Shown: positions 23,296-32,041 of the stretch, one piece after another
Numbering within the stretch: position 1 is the first letter of the stretch
Layout of the letters: each line of letters starts with the position of its first letter
Assembly (NCBI GenBank): GCA_016124855.1
Contig: WGMX01000070.1
Span: forward strand, 1 to 38,060
From: Anaerolineaceae bacterium
Lineage (GTDB): Bacteria; Chloroflexota; Anaerolineae; Aggregatilineales; Phototrophicaceae
Length of the DNA: 38,060 bases
Direction: 5' to 3'
Made by a program: the position numbers and the translations under genes
Notes under the pieces: model-generated
The model's database searches: none
Told to the model about the DNA's origin: nothing
Seen by the model: the letters and a program-made list of their open reading frames with translations, nothing else

Positions 23296-24217
23296 ACCAT
23301 ATGAAGAACTCCGCCAAATATTAATGAATCAGATTGACGAAGCCTTTTTGAATAATCGTTATCCCGGTGATGATGGAATCGGCGGTGACGAAGTCAGCAA
23401 ATTTAGTGGCAAGTGGCAAGATATTCCCTTAGAAACCATTATTTATAACCGAAGCGTGATAGCTGAGTTCTCCACAGAAGGATTTGCTTATTATTTACCC
23501 GCTTTTCTGAAAGCCATAATTACACATCATCAGGAAGTCGATGTATTAGCTGATAAAGTGCTTCTGAGCCTAACGCCTCCCGAAATTCCCGGTGATCGAT
23601 TCCTAATAAAAGTTATCGAAGAACTAGACACGAAACAGAAGTGGGCCGTTCGAGATTTTTTAGCTGTTTATGAGATGCTATTTCCCGGATCAATAATTTC
23701 TGGTGATTTACGTCGTGCAATAAGCTATTGGTCAGTTCCGTTAAGTAATGTGCCGCTTGGAGAACGTCAACAGGTTGTAAAAACCATTGAGTTAGCTTGG
23801 AAAGATAGTCAATATCCGGGAGATGACAAGCTCATCAATACACCGCGACGTGATGATGCAGGAGAACTTTGGCTCGGCTTTGCAGGTAACAAATGGCAAG
23901 ATGTACCACTAAATACACTGATCAAAAATCGGGATAATTTCTTCTTTTTTACACCAGAAGCCTTCACTTACTATTTATCGGCACTTATGACAGCTAGTAT
24001 CCTACATTATGAAACAGTGGATATATTGTCACACAATGTCATTTTTCACCTTGATCCTGATCGGATGATCTTTGGAGAAATCATGACGAAATTTAATAGC
24101 CAACAAAAACAAGCTGTTCGCCTATTTTTAGAGACATGCGCGAAACTTGATTTTTATGGGTTCCAGTACTCTCCAACTGAACTACGCATATTAAACCACT
24201 GGAAGCAGCATGAGTAA
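23285..24217 (+). CDS. Tandem DUF6714-like protein (two copies in one chain), unknown function
   Basis: A 310-residue protein containing an internal duplication. Copy one (about 8-135) and copy two (about 161-290) share YPGDD (26-30, 177-181), KWQDIPL/KWQDVPL (44 and 204), NR, F-x-(T/P)-E-x-F-x-YYL-x-A (YYL at 69 and 229), H-x-x-x-VD-x-L and L-x-P, in the same order and with spacing of about 151-160 residues. This pattern, WQD-P then F-YYLPA then VD, is what I recognise as the DUF6714 family, whose function is not known. No signal peptide or membrane helix is seen. The gene is A/T-richer than its neighbours. Start: ATG 23285 has AGAGGTG about seven bases before; a TTG two codons earlier is possible. 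It overlaps both neighbours, so it is part of the deacetylase-formyltransferase transcript. Confidence 0.8.
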   Translation: MAIEPYEELRQILMNQIDEAFLNNRYPGDDGIGGDEVSKFSGKWQDIPLETIIYNRSVIAEFSTEGFAYYLPAFLKAIITHHQEVDVLADKVLLSLTPPEIPGDRFLIKVIEELDTKQKWAVRDFLAVYEMLFPGSIISGDLRRAISYWSVPLSNVPLGERQQVVKTIELAWKDSQYPGDDKLINTPRRDDAGELWLGFAGNKWQDVPLNTLIKNRDNFFFFTPEAFTYYLSALMTASILHYETVDILSHNVIFHLDPDRMIFGEIMTKFNSQQKQAVRLFLETCAKLDFYGFQYSPTELRILNHWKQHE

Positions 24218-24977
24218 CCAGTCTATAATCATTCTTGCCTCGCGTGATGAACTTTCTTATTTGCTGATTACCCATCTGGCAAAGCACTTTAGTATCGCCA
24301 AAGTCGTATTTGAAGCACCACACACTCGAAAGATGCTGCGTTACCGCTTGAAGAAACTTGGCGCATGGACGATTGCCGGACAGTTAGCCTTCCTTGTGCT
24401 TGACCGATTGTTCATCCGCCGCCAATCACGACCATTGATCGAACAACTTCTAAAAGGTCACGATGCCAGTCCACCCGACGGACGTATACCCACCTTAGAA
24501 GTGGACTCGGTAAATGGCGCTGAAGTGACCGCCTTGCTAAAGGAACATAAGCCGCAGGTCGTCGTCGTGACGGGAACAGGCATCATCGCCAAAAAGATAC
24601 TGGCACTTGCACCCACCTTCATCAATATTCATGTGGGGATTACACCGCGCTATCGGGGCGTGCATGGTGGCTTCTGGGCCGTTTATGAAGGCCGACTGGA
24701 TTTAGCAGGAACGACCATTCACCGTGTTGATCCGGGTGTGGATACCGGCGCGATTATCGCCCAAGTTCCGATTACGGTTGAGCCGAACGATACCTATCGC
24801 ACATTACCTGTTAAACAGTATCTAGCAGCGCTTGATGCCATGACGCAAGCGGTTCAATCGGCGCTTGATGGTCAATTGACGACCTATGAACGCACTGACC
24901 TCGACAGTCAACAATGGTACTCACCAACACCGCTTGAATATTGGCGATTTTTGAAACAATTACCCATAAAAAAATAA
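24210..24977 (+). CDS. Formyltransferase (methionyl-tRNA/sugar N-formyltransferase-like)
   Basis: A 255-residue protein with the formyltransferase catalytic core: NIHVGITPRYRGVHGG carries the family's N-x-H motif and the N10-formyl-tetrahydrofolate-binding region, and TTIHRVDPGVDTGAII supplies the catalytic Asp (Asp in the DTG loop). The start ATG 24210 overlaps the upstream stop by eight bases and has GGAAG nearby. It lacks the C-terminal OB domain of Met-tRNA formyltransferase and sits in a polysaccharide locus, so I infer that it N-formylates an amino-sugar nucleotide for the surface glycan rather than tRNA. Glycinamide ribonucleotide formylation is less likely in this context. Confidence 0.85.
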   Translation: MSNQSIIILASRDELSYLLITHLAKHFSIAKVVFEAPHTRKMLRYRLKKLGAWTIAGQLAFLVLDRLFIRRQSRPLIEQLLKGHDASPPDGRIPTLEVDSVNGAEVTALLKEHKPQVVVVTGTGIIAKKILALAPTFINIHVGITPRYRGVHGGFWAVYEGRLDLAGTTIHRVDPGVDTGAIIAQVPITVEPNDTYRTLPVKQYLAALDAMTQAVQSALDGQLTTYERTDLDSQQWYSPTPLEYWRFLKQLPIKK

Positions 24978-25028
24978 CTTTTCTCATGAAATGTTGACAA
25001 ATTTGAGTCCAATTCATTTCATTTTTTA

Positions 25029-25058
25029 TTGAATGGACTTAAATGGTCGTCCTATAAT
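25029..25058 (+). promoter_or_regulatory. Putative promoter of the MFS gene
   Basis: TTGAAT (25029-25034) and a perfect TATAAT (25053-25058) are 18 bases apart. Transcription would start near 25065, before the hairpin at 25068-25110, so this promoter would be subject to that element. It also argues against the long reading frame that begins at 25033, since its first codons lie in the promoter. Confidence 0.5.
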
Positions 25059-25067
25059 AAAAATAAG

Positions 25068-25110
25068 CCAACGTTTACAGGAATTTTCCTCAATCGTTGG
25101 TTGTTTTTCT
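25068..25110 (+). terminator. Hairpin with T-run: terminator or attenuator in the MFS leader
   Basis: CCAACG (25068-25073) pairs with CGTTGG (25095-25100); inside it AGGAA and TTCCT can extend the stem. The sequence TTGTTTTTCT follows directly. It may simply end the formyltransferase transcript (stop 24977), but because a good -10 lies just upstream, it may instead act as an attenuator ahead of the exporter gene. Confidence 0.5.
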
Positions 25111-25194
25111 TATCATGGATGGACAAAACACGCGATTGCCTTCATGTTGAGGGCTGTTGTCGTCCACGTTCGTAGGATGAAAAATCGTATCACA

Positions 25195-26445
25195 ATGGCT
25201 AGTCTTGCCCAGACCCAAACCCCGTCTACACCTGTTGCCGTCAACACACTTGCAGCGCTCCGTATCCCCAAATTCCGTCTGTATTTCATTGGTCAGACCA
25301 TTTCCATTTCCGGCACATGGATGCAAACTGTTGCTCAAGGTTGGTTGGTCTTTCACCTGACCCAGAGTGAGTTGTGGTTGGGATTGGTGGCTTGTGCGGC
25401 TGGTTTACCCAGCTTGCTCTTGTCGCCTTTGGGTGGAGTCATCATCGAGCGTGTGCCACGCCGTACCCTGCTGATGATTACCCAAGCAACCCAGATGATA
25501 CTGGCATTTATACTGGCGTATTTAACGTTTACCAATACGGTAGCGGTTTGGCACATTATGGTGCTGGCGTTTTTGCTGGGTGTTAGTAACGCGCTGGATG
25601 CCCCTACACGGCAAGCCATTGTTGTGGATTTGGTAGGGCGCGAACATCTTTCCAGCGGCATTGCTATGAACTCGATGATTTTCAACATTTCGCGCGTAAT
25701 CGGGCCGGTGGTCGCCGGTATCGTTCTGACACAAATCGGTCCAAGCTGGTGTTTCTTCTTAAATGGCCTGAGCTTCGTCGCAGTGATCTATATGCTGTGG
25801 ATTATCCGTATTGATAATGCCCCTGCCGGAACCAAATCCTTAGCACCTATTCGTCAGCTTAAGGAAGGTCTGGAATATGCCCGTAAACACAATACCATTG
25901 CCCCGCTGCTGCTGTTAGCGGTGGCTGCGGCGCTCTTTACCAACAACGTCTCGACGCTGCTGCCAGCCTTTGCCGATACGGTCTTGCACTCACCGGCTGA
26001 TGCTTATTCAGCCATTACTACCGCCATCGGAGTCGGTGCTGTTATATCGTCATTGGTCTTGGGCGTGGTCGGAAAACGATTCGGACGGGGACGCGTGGTT
26101 GCGGCAATGGCGGTCTTAGTGTCTATCTCAGCCCTCTGTTTTAGTGTTACCACGACCGTTCAGTTGGCGGTAGCCTTCGGGGTGATTTACGGGTTTGCCA
26201 TCATTCTGGAATTTGTGCTGGTGAATACACTTATTCAGAACGAAGTGCCGGACATTTTTCGTGGTCGTGTGATGAGTCTGTATACGCTGTCATGGTTTGG
26301 TATTGCACCCTTTGGCGCTTTGTTGATGGGCGGCATCGCTAATGTTATCGGCACGCCCACCGCTATCGCCATTGCAGCCATTGCAGGCGGCCTTATGAGT
26401 GTGTATGTCTTGTGGCGCTGGCCTGCTGCACGGGCTATGGGTTAG
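25195..26445 (+). CDS. Major facilitator superfamily exporter (MFS_3/EntS-like)
   Basis: From ATG 25195 this is a 416-residue protein with 12 membrane helices. The start reads LRIPKFRLYFIGQTISISG, then GGVIIERVPRRTLLM (the loop 2-3 motif A of MFS) and DAPTRQAIVVDLVGREHLSSGIAMN, a segment typical of the MFS_3 group, which includes the enterobactin exporter EntS. The substrate is unknown; efflux of a small molecule or drug by proton exchange is the family rule. Start choice is uncertain: the frame is open back to 25033, but those codons overlap the promoter and are not family-like; ATGs at 25144 and 25177 are alternatives and none has a strong ribosome site. A terminator follows at 26477-26507. 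Confidence 0.88.
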   Translation: MASLAQTQTPSTPVAVNTLAALRIPKFRLYFIGQTISISGTWMQTVAQGWLVFHLTQSELWLGLVACAAGLPSLLLSPLGGVIIERVPRRTLLMITQATQMILAFILAYLTFTNTVAVWHIMVLAFLLGVSNALDAPTRQAIVVDLVGREHLSSGIAMNSMIFNISRVIGPVVAGIVLTQIGPSWCFFLNGLSFVAVIYMLWIIRIDNAPAGTKSLAPIRQLKEGLEYARKHNTIAPLLLLAVAAALFTNNVSTLLPAFADTVLHSPADAYSAITTAIGVGAVISSLVLGVVGKRFGRGRVVAAMAVLVSISALCFSVTTTVQLAVAFGVIYGFAIILEFVLVNTLIQNEVPDIFRGRVMSLYTLSWFGIAPFGALLMGGIANVIGTPTAIAIAAIAGGLMSVYVLWRWPAARAMG

Positions 26446-26476
26446 TTCGCCGTTTCCATCACAGTAGAATACACGT

Positions 26477-26507
26477 AAAAAACCACTGTACAGTACAGTG
26501 GTTTTTT
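26477..26507. terminator. Bidirectional terminator between MFS and MscS genes
   Basis: The 31-base sequence is a perfect palindrome around one base: AAAAAACCACTGTAC, A, GTACAGTGGTTTTTT. The stem gives a T-run in both directions and it sits between the convergent stops at 26445 (plus) and 26555 (minus). Its A/T-flanked CCAC stem is much like the one at 2060-2093. Confidence 0.9.
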
Positions 26508-26554
26508 ATTTTCTGTCTCATCATGCAAAGTATTGACTTATTGAGGTGCTGGCT

Positions 26555-27934
26555 TCAAAAGGTCTTTTGAACAACCCGCTGACCCTGTTCCAGATTAAAT
26601 GCCTTGTAGGGTTTCTCCGGCGGAGAATCCGGCAAGTGTTGGCGCGGTGAACCATGACGTTCCGGCGGGATCGCAATATCATTTCCATTTCGTAACGCGC
26701 TGTAACTCGGTGACATAATCTCAACGCCAGCCGAATGAAAAGTATCGAGAATATGTTGGTGAAGCACCGACAGTGTCGCAGCGATATGGTTGGGCTGATC
26801 TGTATAAGCATTAATCTCATAGTTGACATAGTAATCGTCCAAGCTGGTTTGCAGCACGAACGGCATTGGATCATGCAGCACATGTGATGTCCTTAAAGCC
26901 GCATCAAGCAGCAGTTTTTGCACCTGCCTCCAGTTGACATCGTATCCAATTGTGACACTGGTATGCAGAATCAATCCTTTGTCAGAGGCAAGCGCGCTGT
27001 AGTTCATAATGTTGCTATCCACGACGGTGCTATTCGGCATAGCAATTTGCTCATTCTTGGTGGTTTTGAGCCGTGTCACAAACAGGCTTTTTTCAACAAC
27101 GTCGCCGTTTACGTCACCAATTCGGACACGATCCCCGATCTGAAAGGCGCGTGTATAAGTTAGCACGATTCCAGCAGTCATATTTTTGATCACCGAAGTT
27201 GATCCGAGTGACACCAGCAAACCGATGAAAAATGTGACCTCGTCAAAAAAACGGGAGTTCGCCCCCGGCAGCAAGGGCATAATTAGGAAGGGGATAAAGA
27301 CGAATACCAGCAGCCGCACGATTTTATAGGTGGGTTCGGCCCATTCAGGGTAAAAATCAGGCAGAACGATGATTCCGCTGTCAATCGCATGGAAGAATAC
27401 ATGAATGACTTTAAGCGCGTAGTGCGCGAACACCAGAATGATTATGATTTGGATGGTGTTAGGCAGGTAGCTGACCAGAGCCTTTCCTACAATACTCAAC
27501 GGCTCGGTGATCATAAGCTGCAATTCATGTGCCGCGGGAAGCGCCTCTGGAAAGAGGCTCAGGATGCGCGAAATGAAAAGCGCGCCAAGAAGCAGAGTCA
27601 CGATGGTCCGCGCGGTACGGTTGAGTAAATGCAGCGTCTTCCGCATACGCTCTGCCGAGATAATTTCAAGATGTTGAATTTTGAGGAGATTATGAAGGGC
27701 GACGTAATGCTCCTCAATCAGTATTACAAGTCGGGCGAACAGCCGCTTGGCTAAGAGGCGTGGAATCAAGAGGCCAAGCACCGTCAACAGAACAAATACG
27801 ATTTTGATTCGTGGCTGAGCCAATGCGATTTTGCTGAGATCATACTCATTGGACATCGGGATTGGATAGAGTAAAGTGAGTGCAGACAGGGTAATGATAA
27901 ACACATAGGTTGTAGTGCGACGCAGGTTAAGCAT
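26555..27934 (-). CDS. Mechanosensitive ion channel, MscS family
   Basis: A 459-residue protein with several N-terminal membrane helices and then the MscS pore-and-beta domain: SVIKNMTAGIVLTYTRAFQIGD corresponds to pore helix and the start of the beta domain, followed by RIGDVNGDVVEKSLFVTRLKTTKNEQIAMPNS, the signature of the family. It would open under membrane tension and release solutes on osmotic downshift. The beginning is long for MscS (about 225 residues before the pore helix), as in the larger MscS-like members with extra helices. The start ATG 27934 has AAGGAGA four to five bases before; the ATG at 27961 would add nine residues without a site. It ends at the terminator 26477-26507 and stands alone. 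Confidence 0.9.
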   Translation of the reverse strand: MLNLRRTTTYVFIITLSALTLLYPIPMSNEYDLSKIALAQPRIKIVFVLLTVLGLLIPRLLAKRLFARLVILIEEHYVALHNLLKIQHLEIISAERMRKTLHLLNRTARTIVTLLLGALFISRILSLFPEALPAAHELQLMITEPLSIVGKALVSYLPNTIQIIIILVFAHYALKVIHVFFHAIDSGIIVLPDFYPEWAEPTYKIVRLLVFVFIPFLIMPLLPGANSRFFDEVTFFIGLLVSLGSTSVIKNMTAGIVLTYTRAFQIGDRVRIGDVNGDVVEKSLFVTRLKTTKNEQIAMPNSTVVDSNIMNYSALASDKGLILHTSVTIGYDVNWRQVQKLLLDAALRTSHVLHDPMPFVLQTSLDDYYVNYEINAYTDQPNHIAATLSVLHQHILDTFHSAGVEIMSPSYSALRNGNDIAIPPERHGSPRQHLPDSPPEKPYKAFNLEQGQRVVQKTF

Positions 27935-28351
27935 AGCGTCTCCTTCCATGATTGAGTTCATTTTTATCTGTTTTAGAAACGACTGCTTTTACCTTTCTAT
28001 TGCCGGATGATCATGAAGCCGCAAGGCCATAATTAAGTGTTTTTTACGATTTTAATATATGGCATACTCTACAGGTACGCTCTCAATGCGACAATAGTAT
28101 GATCTTCCCAGATACGATGTATCATGTCCCTTGAAAATACGAATTTGAGTCAGTTGAAGCAATCTGAAATGCCTTCGGGACTAATCTCGCTGATTTGATC
28201 ATGTGCCAATGTGCAATCTTCCGTTAAGATACAAGTTCGATCCATGACTTCTCCACAATCTCTCCAGAATTCCCCGTGATAATGAGACTATATCCACAAG
28301 TATGCGTAATAAGTGACAGTGAGTACGTGTCATCGTGAACAAGGATGAGTT
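27935..28351. other. Divergent spacer, 417 bases, no gene
   Basis: Between the MscS gene (minus) and the efflux operon (plus). The left half has AT-rich tracts (28036-28060). One small palindrome is GATAC-GAT-GTATC at 28111-28123. No clear promoter pair was recognised, though both promoters must lie here. No open frame with a ribosome site is supported. Confidence 0.5.
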
Positions 28352-29743
28352 ATGTCTGTTATCCGATCTTTAGTAGTTCTAGTGGTTCTTGTGATTGTCA
28401 TTCCACTGGGTGCGTCGTTTATAAGGCAGGGGCAAGCTGCACGTCAAGAATTGACTGAACAGACGCGTTTGCAAAATCTGGTCCGTTATACCGTTGGGCG
28501 GGGTGATGTCCAGCGCTCGGTCTCGGCATTAGGGACGATAGAAACCGATTCAGTGGTTGATCTGGGTTTTGAAACATCAGGGCTTGCGACCGAAGTTCTT
28601 GTGAAAACCGGTGATTATGTACGGGCGGGTGATCCGATTGCGCGACTCGCCAGCGATACCCAGAAAATCAACTATGAACAAGCCAAGTTAGCGCTGGAAA
28701 AAGCCAATAATGCGCTAGCTGATTTGTTGGGGCCGGTGGACGAAAACGACATTAAGGTGGCAAAAGCCAATCTCGCCAGCGCCCAAGCATCTTATACATC
28801 TGCCGCTAGCAGCAGCAGTGATGCCGATGTTGCACAAGCCCAACTGCGCTATGAGCAAGCTCAACACGCATTCGAAGAAGCCAAACATAAGCGGCAGGTA
28901 TCGGGCGGGTTAAATGACGATCAATATACCCTGCTTGATGCGCAGGTCGGCGCGGCGTCATTTAACGCTGAAATCGCACGGCTGCAACTGGCACAAGTGC
29001 AAACCGGCAATACCGGTGGCATGGCTCAGGCGGGCGCACAAATTGCGCTGCGTCAAAAACAGCTCGATCAACTGCTGGCCGGGCCGAAACAATCGGTCAT
29101 CACCAACGCCCAGATCGCATTGCAACAGGCTGAAGCCCAACTGCGGGATGCTGAAACCGCGCTCAACCGAACCACCTTGTACGCCTCGATTGATGGTGTG
29201 GTCACGAGCGTCAACGTTGATGTGGGCCAACCGGTGCTTATGGGTAAGCCCGTCATCCAAATTACCAATATGTCGGCGTTAGGTTTAATCGCCCAAGTGG
29301 ATGAAGAAGATATTAACCTCATCAAGGATGGTATGCCGACCTATGTGGAGTTGGATGCGCTGCCCAGTGTGGAGCTTCCGGCTTCGGTCAAGCAGATTGA
29401 GATTATGGGAACTGAAGTCAACGGCGTCGTGAGTTACGACACACATTTCACACTGAAGCAGGTTGATCCACGTGTGCGGGTGGGGATGACGGGTGAGGCT
29501 TTCGTCATACTGGAAACCCGTCAGAGTGTATTGACTGTTCCCAACAATTTCCTGCACGTTGAAGCCGATGGTCGCGTCTTTGTCGACATTCTGGATGCGA
29601 AGAACAAAGAATCACGGGTTGAAATCAAGTTAGGTTTACAAGGTGCGGATAACAGTGAAGTGCTGTCCGGCTTGAAAGAGGGGGATGTGGTGGTCGTGGC
29701 ACAAACAGCAAGCAGCGGGCTGCCGGGAGGACAATCACGATGA
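28352..29743 (+). CDS. HlyD/MacA-type adaptor protein (membrane-fusion protein) 1
   Basis: A 463-residue adaptor with one N-terminal membrane anchor (residues 4-22), then a first half-lipoyl motif (SGLATEVLVKTGDYVRAGDP, about 76-95), a long coiled-coil of heptad type (about 105-272), the second half-lipoyl motif (TTLYASIDGVVTSVNV, 274-289) and beta-barrel and membrane-proximal domains. These features identify a MacA/HlyD adaptor that links an inner-membrane ABC transporter to extracytoplasmic partners. AAGGA is found about nine bases before ATG 28352. It is the first gene of a six-gene operon; its TGA overlaps the next start as ATGA. Confidence 0.88.
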   Translation: MSVIRSLVVLVVLVIVIPLGASFIRQGQAARQELTEQTRLQNLVRYTVGRGDVQRSVSALGTIETDSVVDLGFETSGLATEVLVKTGDYVRAGDPIARLASDTQKINYEQAKLALEKANNALADLLGPVDENDIKVAKANLASAQASYTSAASSSSDADVAQAQLRYEQAQHAFEEAKHKRQVSGGLNDDQYTLLDAQVGAASFNAEIARLQLAQVQTGNTGGMAQAGAQIALRQKQLDQLLAGPKQSVITNAQIALQQAEAQLRDAETALNRTTLYASIDGVVTSVNVDVGQPVLMGKPVIQITNMSALGLIAQVDEEDINLIKDGMPTYVELDALPSVELPASVKQIEIMGTEVNGVVSYDTHFTLKQVDPRVRVGMTGEAFVILETRQSVLTVPNNFLHVEADGRVFVDILDAKNKESRVEIKLGLQGADNSEVLSGLKEGDVVVVAQTASSGLPGGQSR

Positions 29744-31191
29744 AACAGGTCAACAGTTTGAACCTCATGATCAGACTTACGGCAGTCGTCGGGGCTGTCA
29801 TCTTGATCGGTTTACAGCCGGTTGCGGCTCAACCCGCTGCGCCGACGGTGACAGATACAACAGTCGTGCAGCAAGGCAGCCTGACTATCACCTTGAACGC
29901 GACTGGCTCGCTCGCGCCGGTACAAGAACTAGATTTGGCCTTCGAGCTTTCCGCGCCCGTCACCGAAATATTGGTGAGCGAAGGTCAGCATGTCAAAGCG
30001 GGTGATGTGCTGGCAAGAATTAAGTCAGTCGATGCCGAAGCAGCGCTGCGTAATGCCCAAATTTCGCTGTCACAAGCGCAAGCGGCTTATGACAACCTGA
30101 CGACACCTCCGCGTGACGTAGACTTAGCCGTAGCCGAAGCACAGGTGACAGCGGCGAAAGCCGGTATATACGCGGCGTCGCAAACTGCACCGAATGCCAA
30201 CGCGAAAGAAATCGCACGTTTACAAACCGAACTGGCAAAGAATCAACTGTGGCAGTCACAGCTCAACCGCGATATTCAACTCGCGCCTAATCCCGAATTC
30301 CGCAATGGTAACGGTGGCGCGCAAGCCGGTGAAATCAGCGCTAATTCGACGGTTGCTTCGCAGGAATACAATGTGCAAATCCAAAATGAAGCGTATCAAG
30401 ACACGATGACGCAGGGGGTTGACGCCGGAACTTATGGCAGCGCCAGCGCCTCGTTAGCGCAGGCCGAAGCCAACTTGGATAAACTGAAAAATCCGGCGAC
30501 GGCTGACGAAATTCACCGCGCCCAGATTGACCTCGACACCGCTAAATTAAATGTCGAAAAAGCGCAGCAGCAGTTGACCAAAACCACCCTACTCGCGCCG
30601 ATTGACGGGCTAATCGCCAATGAAAATCTGACAGTCGGTGAAGTTCCGCCATCCGCCAATGTCATCACCTTAATTGACGACAGCCATTACACCATTGATC
30701 TGGCGATTGATGAAACGGATATTGTCGATGTTTCGGTTGGACAATCGGTGAAATTGAATGTCGCCGCTTTGAAAGGTACGTCCATCACCGGTAAGGTCAC
30801 CAAGATTGCGGCTGCCCCTAAAATTGATGGACAGCTCGTCACCTACGCCGCGACTGTCACGGTTGACTCGACTGACGCGCCGCTGCGCCCCAAAATGAGC
30901 GCGACCGCAACCATTACTACCGGCGAAGTCAAAGATGTGATCCTTGTGCCAAACCGTTTCATCCGTGTAGATAACAGCACTCAGCGTACTTACATCACGG
31001 TGCAAGAAAACGGCAAATACACCGATACCATCGTGACGATTGGTGTTCGGAATGAAACCAACAGCCAGATTGTCAGCGGGCTGCAAGCGGGACAGACGAT
31101 TGTACTGCTCTCTGGTCAAACAACCACCACCACACAGGGCGGTTTCTTCAGACCGGGTGGCGGACAAAACAGCGCGGCAGGGGGAGGTTAA
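29740..31191 (+). CDS. HlyD/MacA-type adaptor protein (membrane-fusion protein) 2
   Basis: A 483-residue second adaptor. Residues 1-30 look like a signal peptide with a possible cleavage after VAA, so unlike adaptor 1 it may be released from its leader. The half-lipoyl motifs are SAPVTEILVSEGQHVKAGD (71-89) and LLAPIDGLIANENLTVGE, and between them lies a coiled-coil of about 180 residues. The C-terminus is rich in Gly, Thr and Ser (TTTTQGGFFRPGGG). It starts at ATG 29740, overlapping the previous stop by four bases, with GGAGGA eight bases before it. It shares the domain order but not close sequence identity with adaptor 1, so a heteromeric adaptor ring is possible. Confidence 0.88.
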   Translation: MKQVNSLNLMIRLTAVVGAVILIGLQPVAAQPAAPTVTDTTVVQQGSLTITLNATGSLAPVQELDLAFELSAPVTEILVSEGQHVKAGDVLARIKSVDAEAALRNAQISLSQAQAAYDNLTTPPRDVDLAVAEAQVTAAKAGIYAASQTAPNANAKEIARLQTELAKNQLWQSQLNRDIQLAPNPEFRNGNGGAQAGEISANSTVASQEYNVQIQNEAYQDTMTQGVDAGTYGSASASLAQAEANLDKLKNPATADEIHRAQIDLDTAKLNVEKAQQQLTKTTLLAPIDGLIANENLTVGEVPPSANVITLIDDSHYTIDLAIDETDIVDVSVGQSVKLNVAALKGTSITGKVTKIAAAPKIDGQLVTYAATVTVDSTDAPLRPKMSATATITTGEVKDVILVPNRFIRVDNSTQRTYITVQENGKYTDTIVTIGVRNETNSQIVSGLQAGQTIVLLSGQTTTTTQGGFFRPGGGQNSAAGGG

Positions 31192-31193
31192 TC

Positions 31194-32039
31194 ATGTTTG
31201 GATGGATAAAAGGCAGCAAGAAAGCTGATCCGCCGGCGCTGGATGAGAATGGTCTGAAAATGGTCATCGACATTCGTGACATCACCAAGACCTACGAAAT
31301 GGGTGAGCTGTCACTGCAAGTATTGAAAGGCGTTAGTTTGCAAGTCAAGCAGGGCGAGTTTGTCTCGATTATGGGGCCGTCAGGTTCAGGTAAATCGACA
31401 TTGATGAACATTTTAGGTGCGCTCGACCAACCCACATCCGGTGAGTATTTCCTTGACGGAGAAGACGTTAGCAAGTTGAGCGAGGCTGATCTGGCGCGCG
31501 TGCGCAACAAAAAGATCGGTTTCGTCTTTCAGAACTTCAATTTGCTGCGTCGGACTTCAGCCGTGCGTCAGGTGGAACTGCCGTTGATTTATGGCGGAAC
31601 CTCAGGCCGTACCAAGAAGGCTAAAGCCGCGTTGGAATCGGTCGGTTTAGGTCAGCGCATCGACCATTTGCCGAGTGAGCTTTCTGGTGGTCAGCAGCAG
31701 CGTGTCGCCATTGCACGGGCGCTTGTCACCGAACCCGCCATGATTTTGGCAGACGAACCAACCGGTAACTTGGACAGCCGCAGCGGCACGGAAGTGATGC
31801 AAATTTTCCAGCAGTTGAACCGTGTGCAGGGGAACACGATTGTCTTCGTCACGCATGATCCATGGATCGCGCGGCACACCAACCGCGTCGTCATGCTGCG
31901 CGATGGCAAAGTGGTCGCTGACCGTCTGGTTGCAAATCCACTGGTCGCGGGTGAAGCCGAACGCCCCTCCGAAGCCGAAGAGCTAGAGGGTGTCTTTCAA
32001 GAAGCCTACTATGGCGGCAAAAAAGAGGAATACAACTAG
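31194..32039 (+). CDS. ABC transporter ATP-binding protein (MacB/LolD-like)
   Basis: A 281-residue ATPase with Walker A GPSGSGKST (61-69), Q-loop Q113 (FVFQNFNLL), signature LSGGQQQR (163-170), Walker B MILADEPTG (183-191) and H-loop H221 in FVTHD. It belongs to the LolD/MacB group by its VFQNFNLL and LSGGQQQRVAIARAL sequence. About 25 extra residues precede the ATPase domain (MFGWIKGSKKADPP), as if separated from a longer MacB-like protein. GGGAGG stands eight bases before ATG 31194. It lies between the adaptors and the two permeases. Confidence 0.93.
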   Translation: MFGWIKGSKKADPPALDENGLKMVIDIRDITKTYEMGELSLQVLKGVSLQVKQGEFVSIMGPSGSGKSTLMNILGALDQPTSGEYFLDGEDVSKLSEADLARVRNKKIGFVFQNFNLLRRTSAVRQVELPLIYGGTSGRTKKAKAALESVGLGQRIDHLPSELSGGQQQRVAIARALVTEPAMILADEPTGNLDSRSGTEVMQIFQQLNRVQGNTIVFVTHDPWIARHTNRVVMLRDGKVVADRLVANPLVAGEAERPSEAEELEGVFQEAYYGGKKEEYN

Positions 32040-32041
32040 CC

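Noticed and set aside
25033..25194. 54-residue N-terminal extension of the MFS exporter
   Set aside because: Its first codons overlap the TTGAAT/TATAAT promoter and the hairpin; the residues do not resemble the family.
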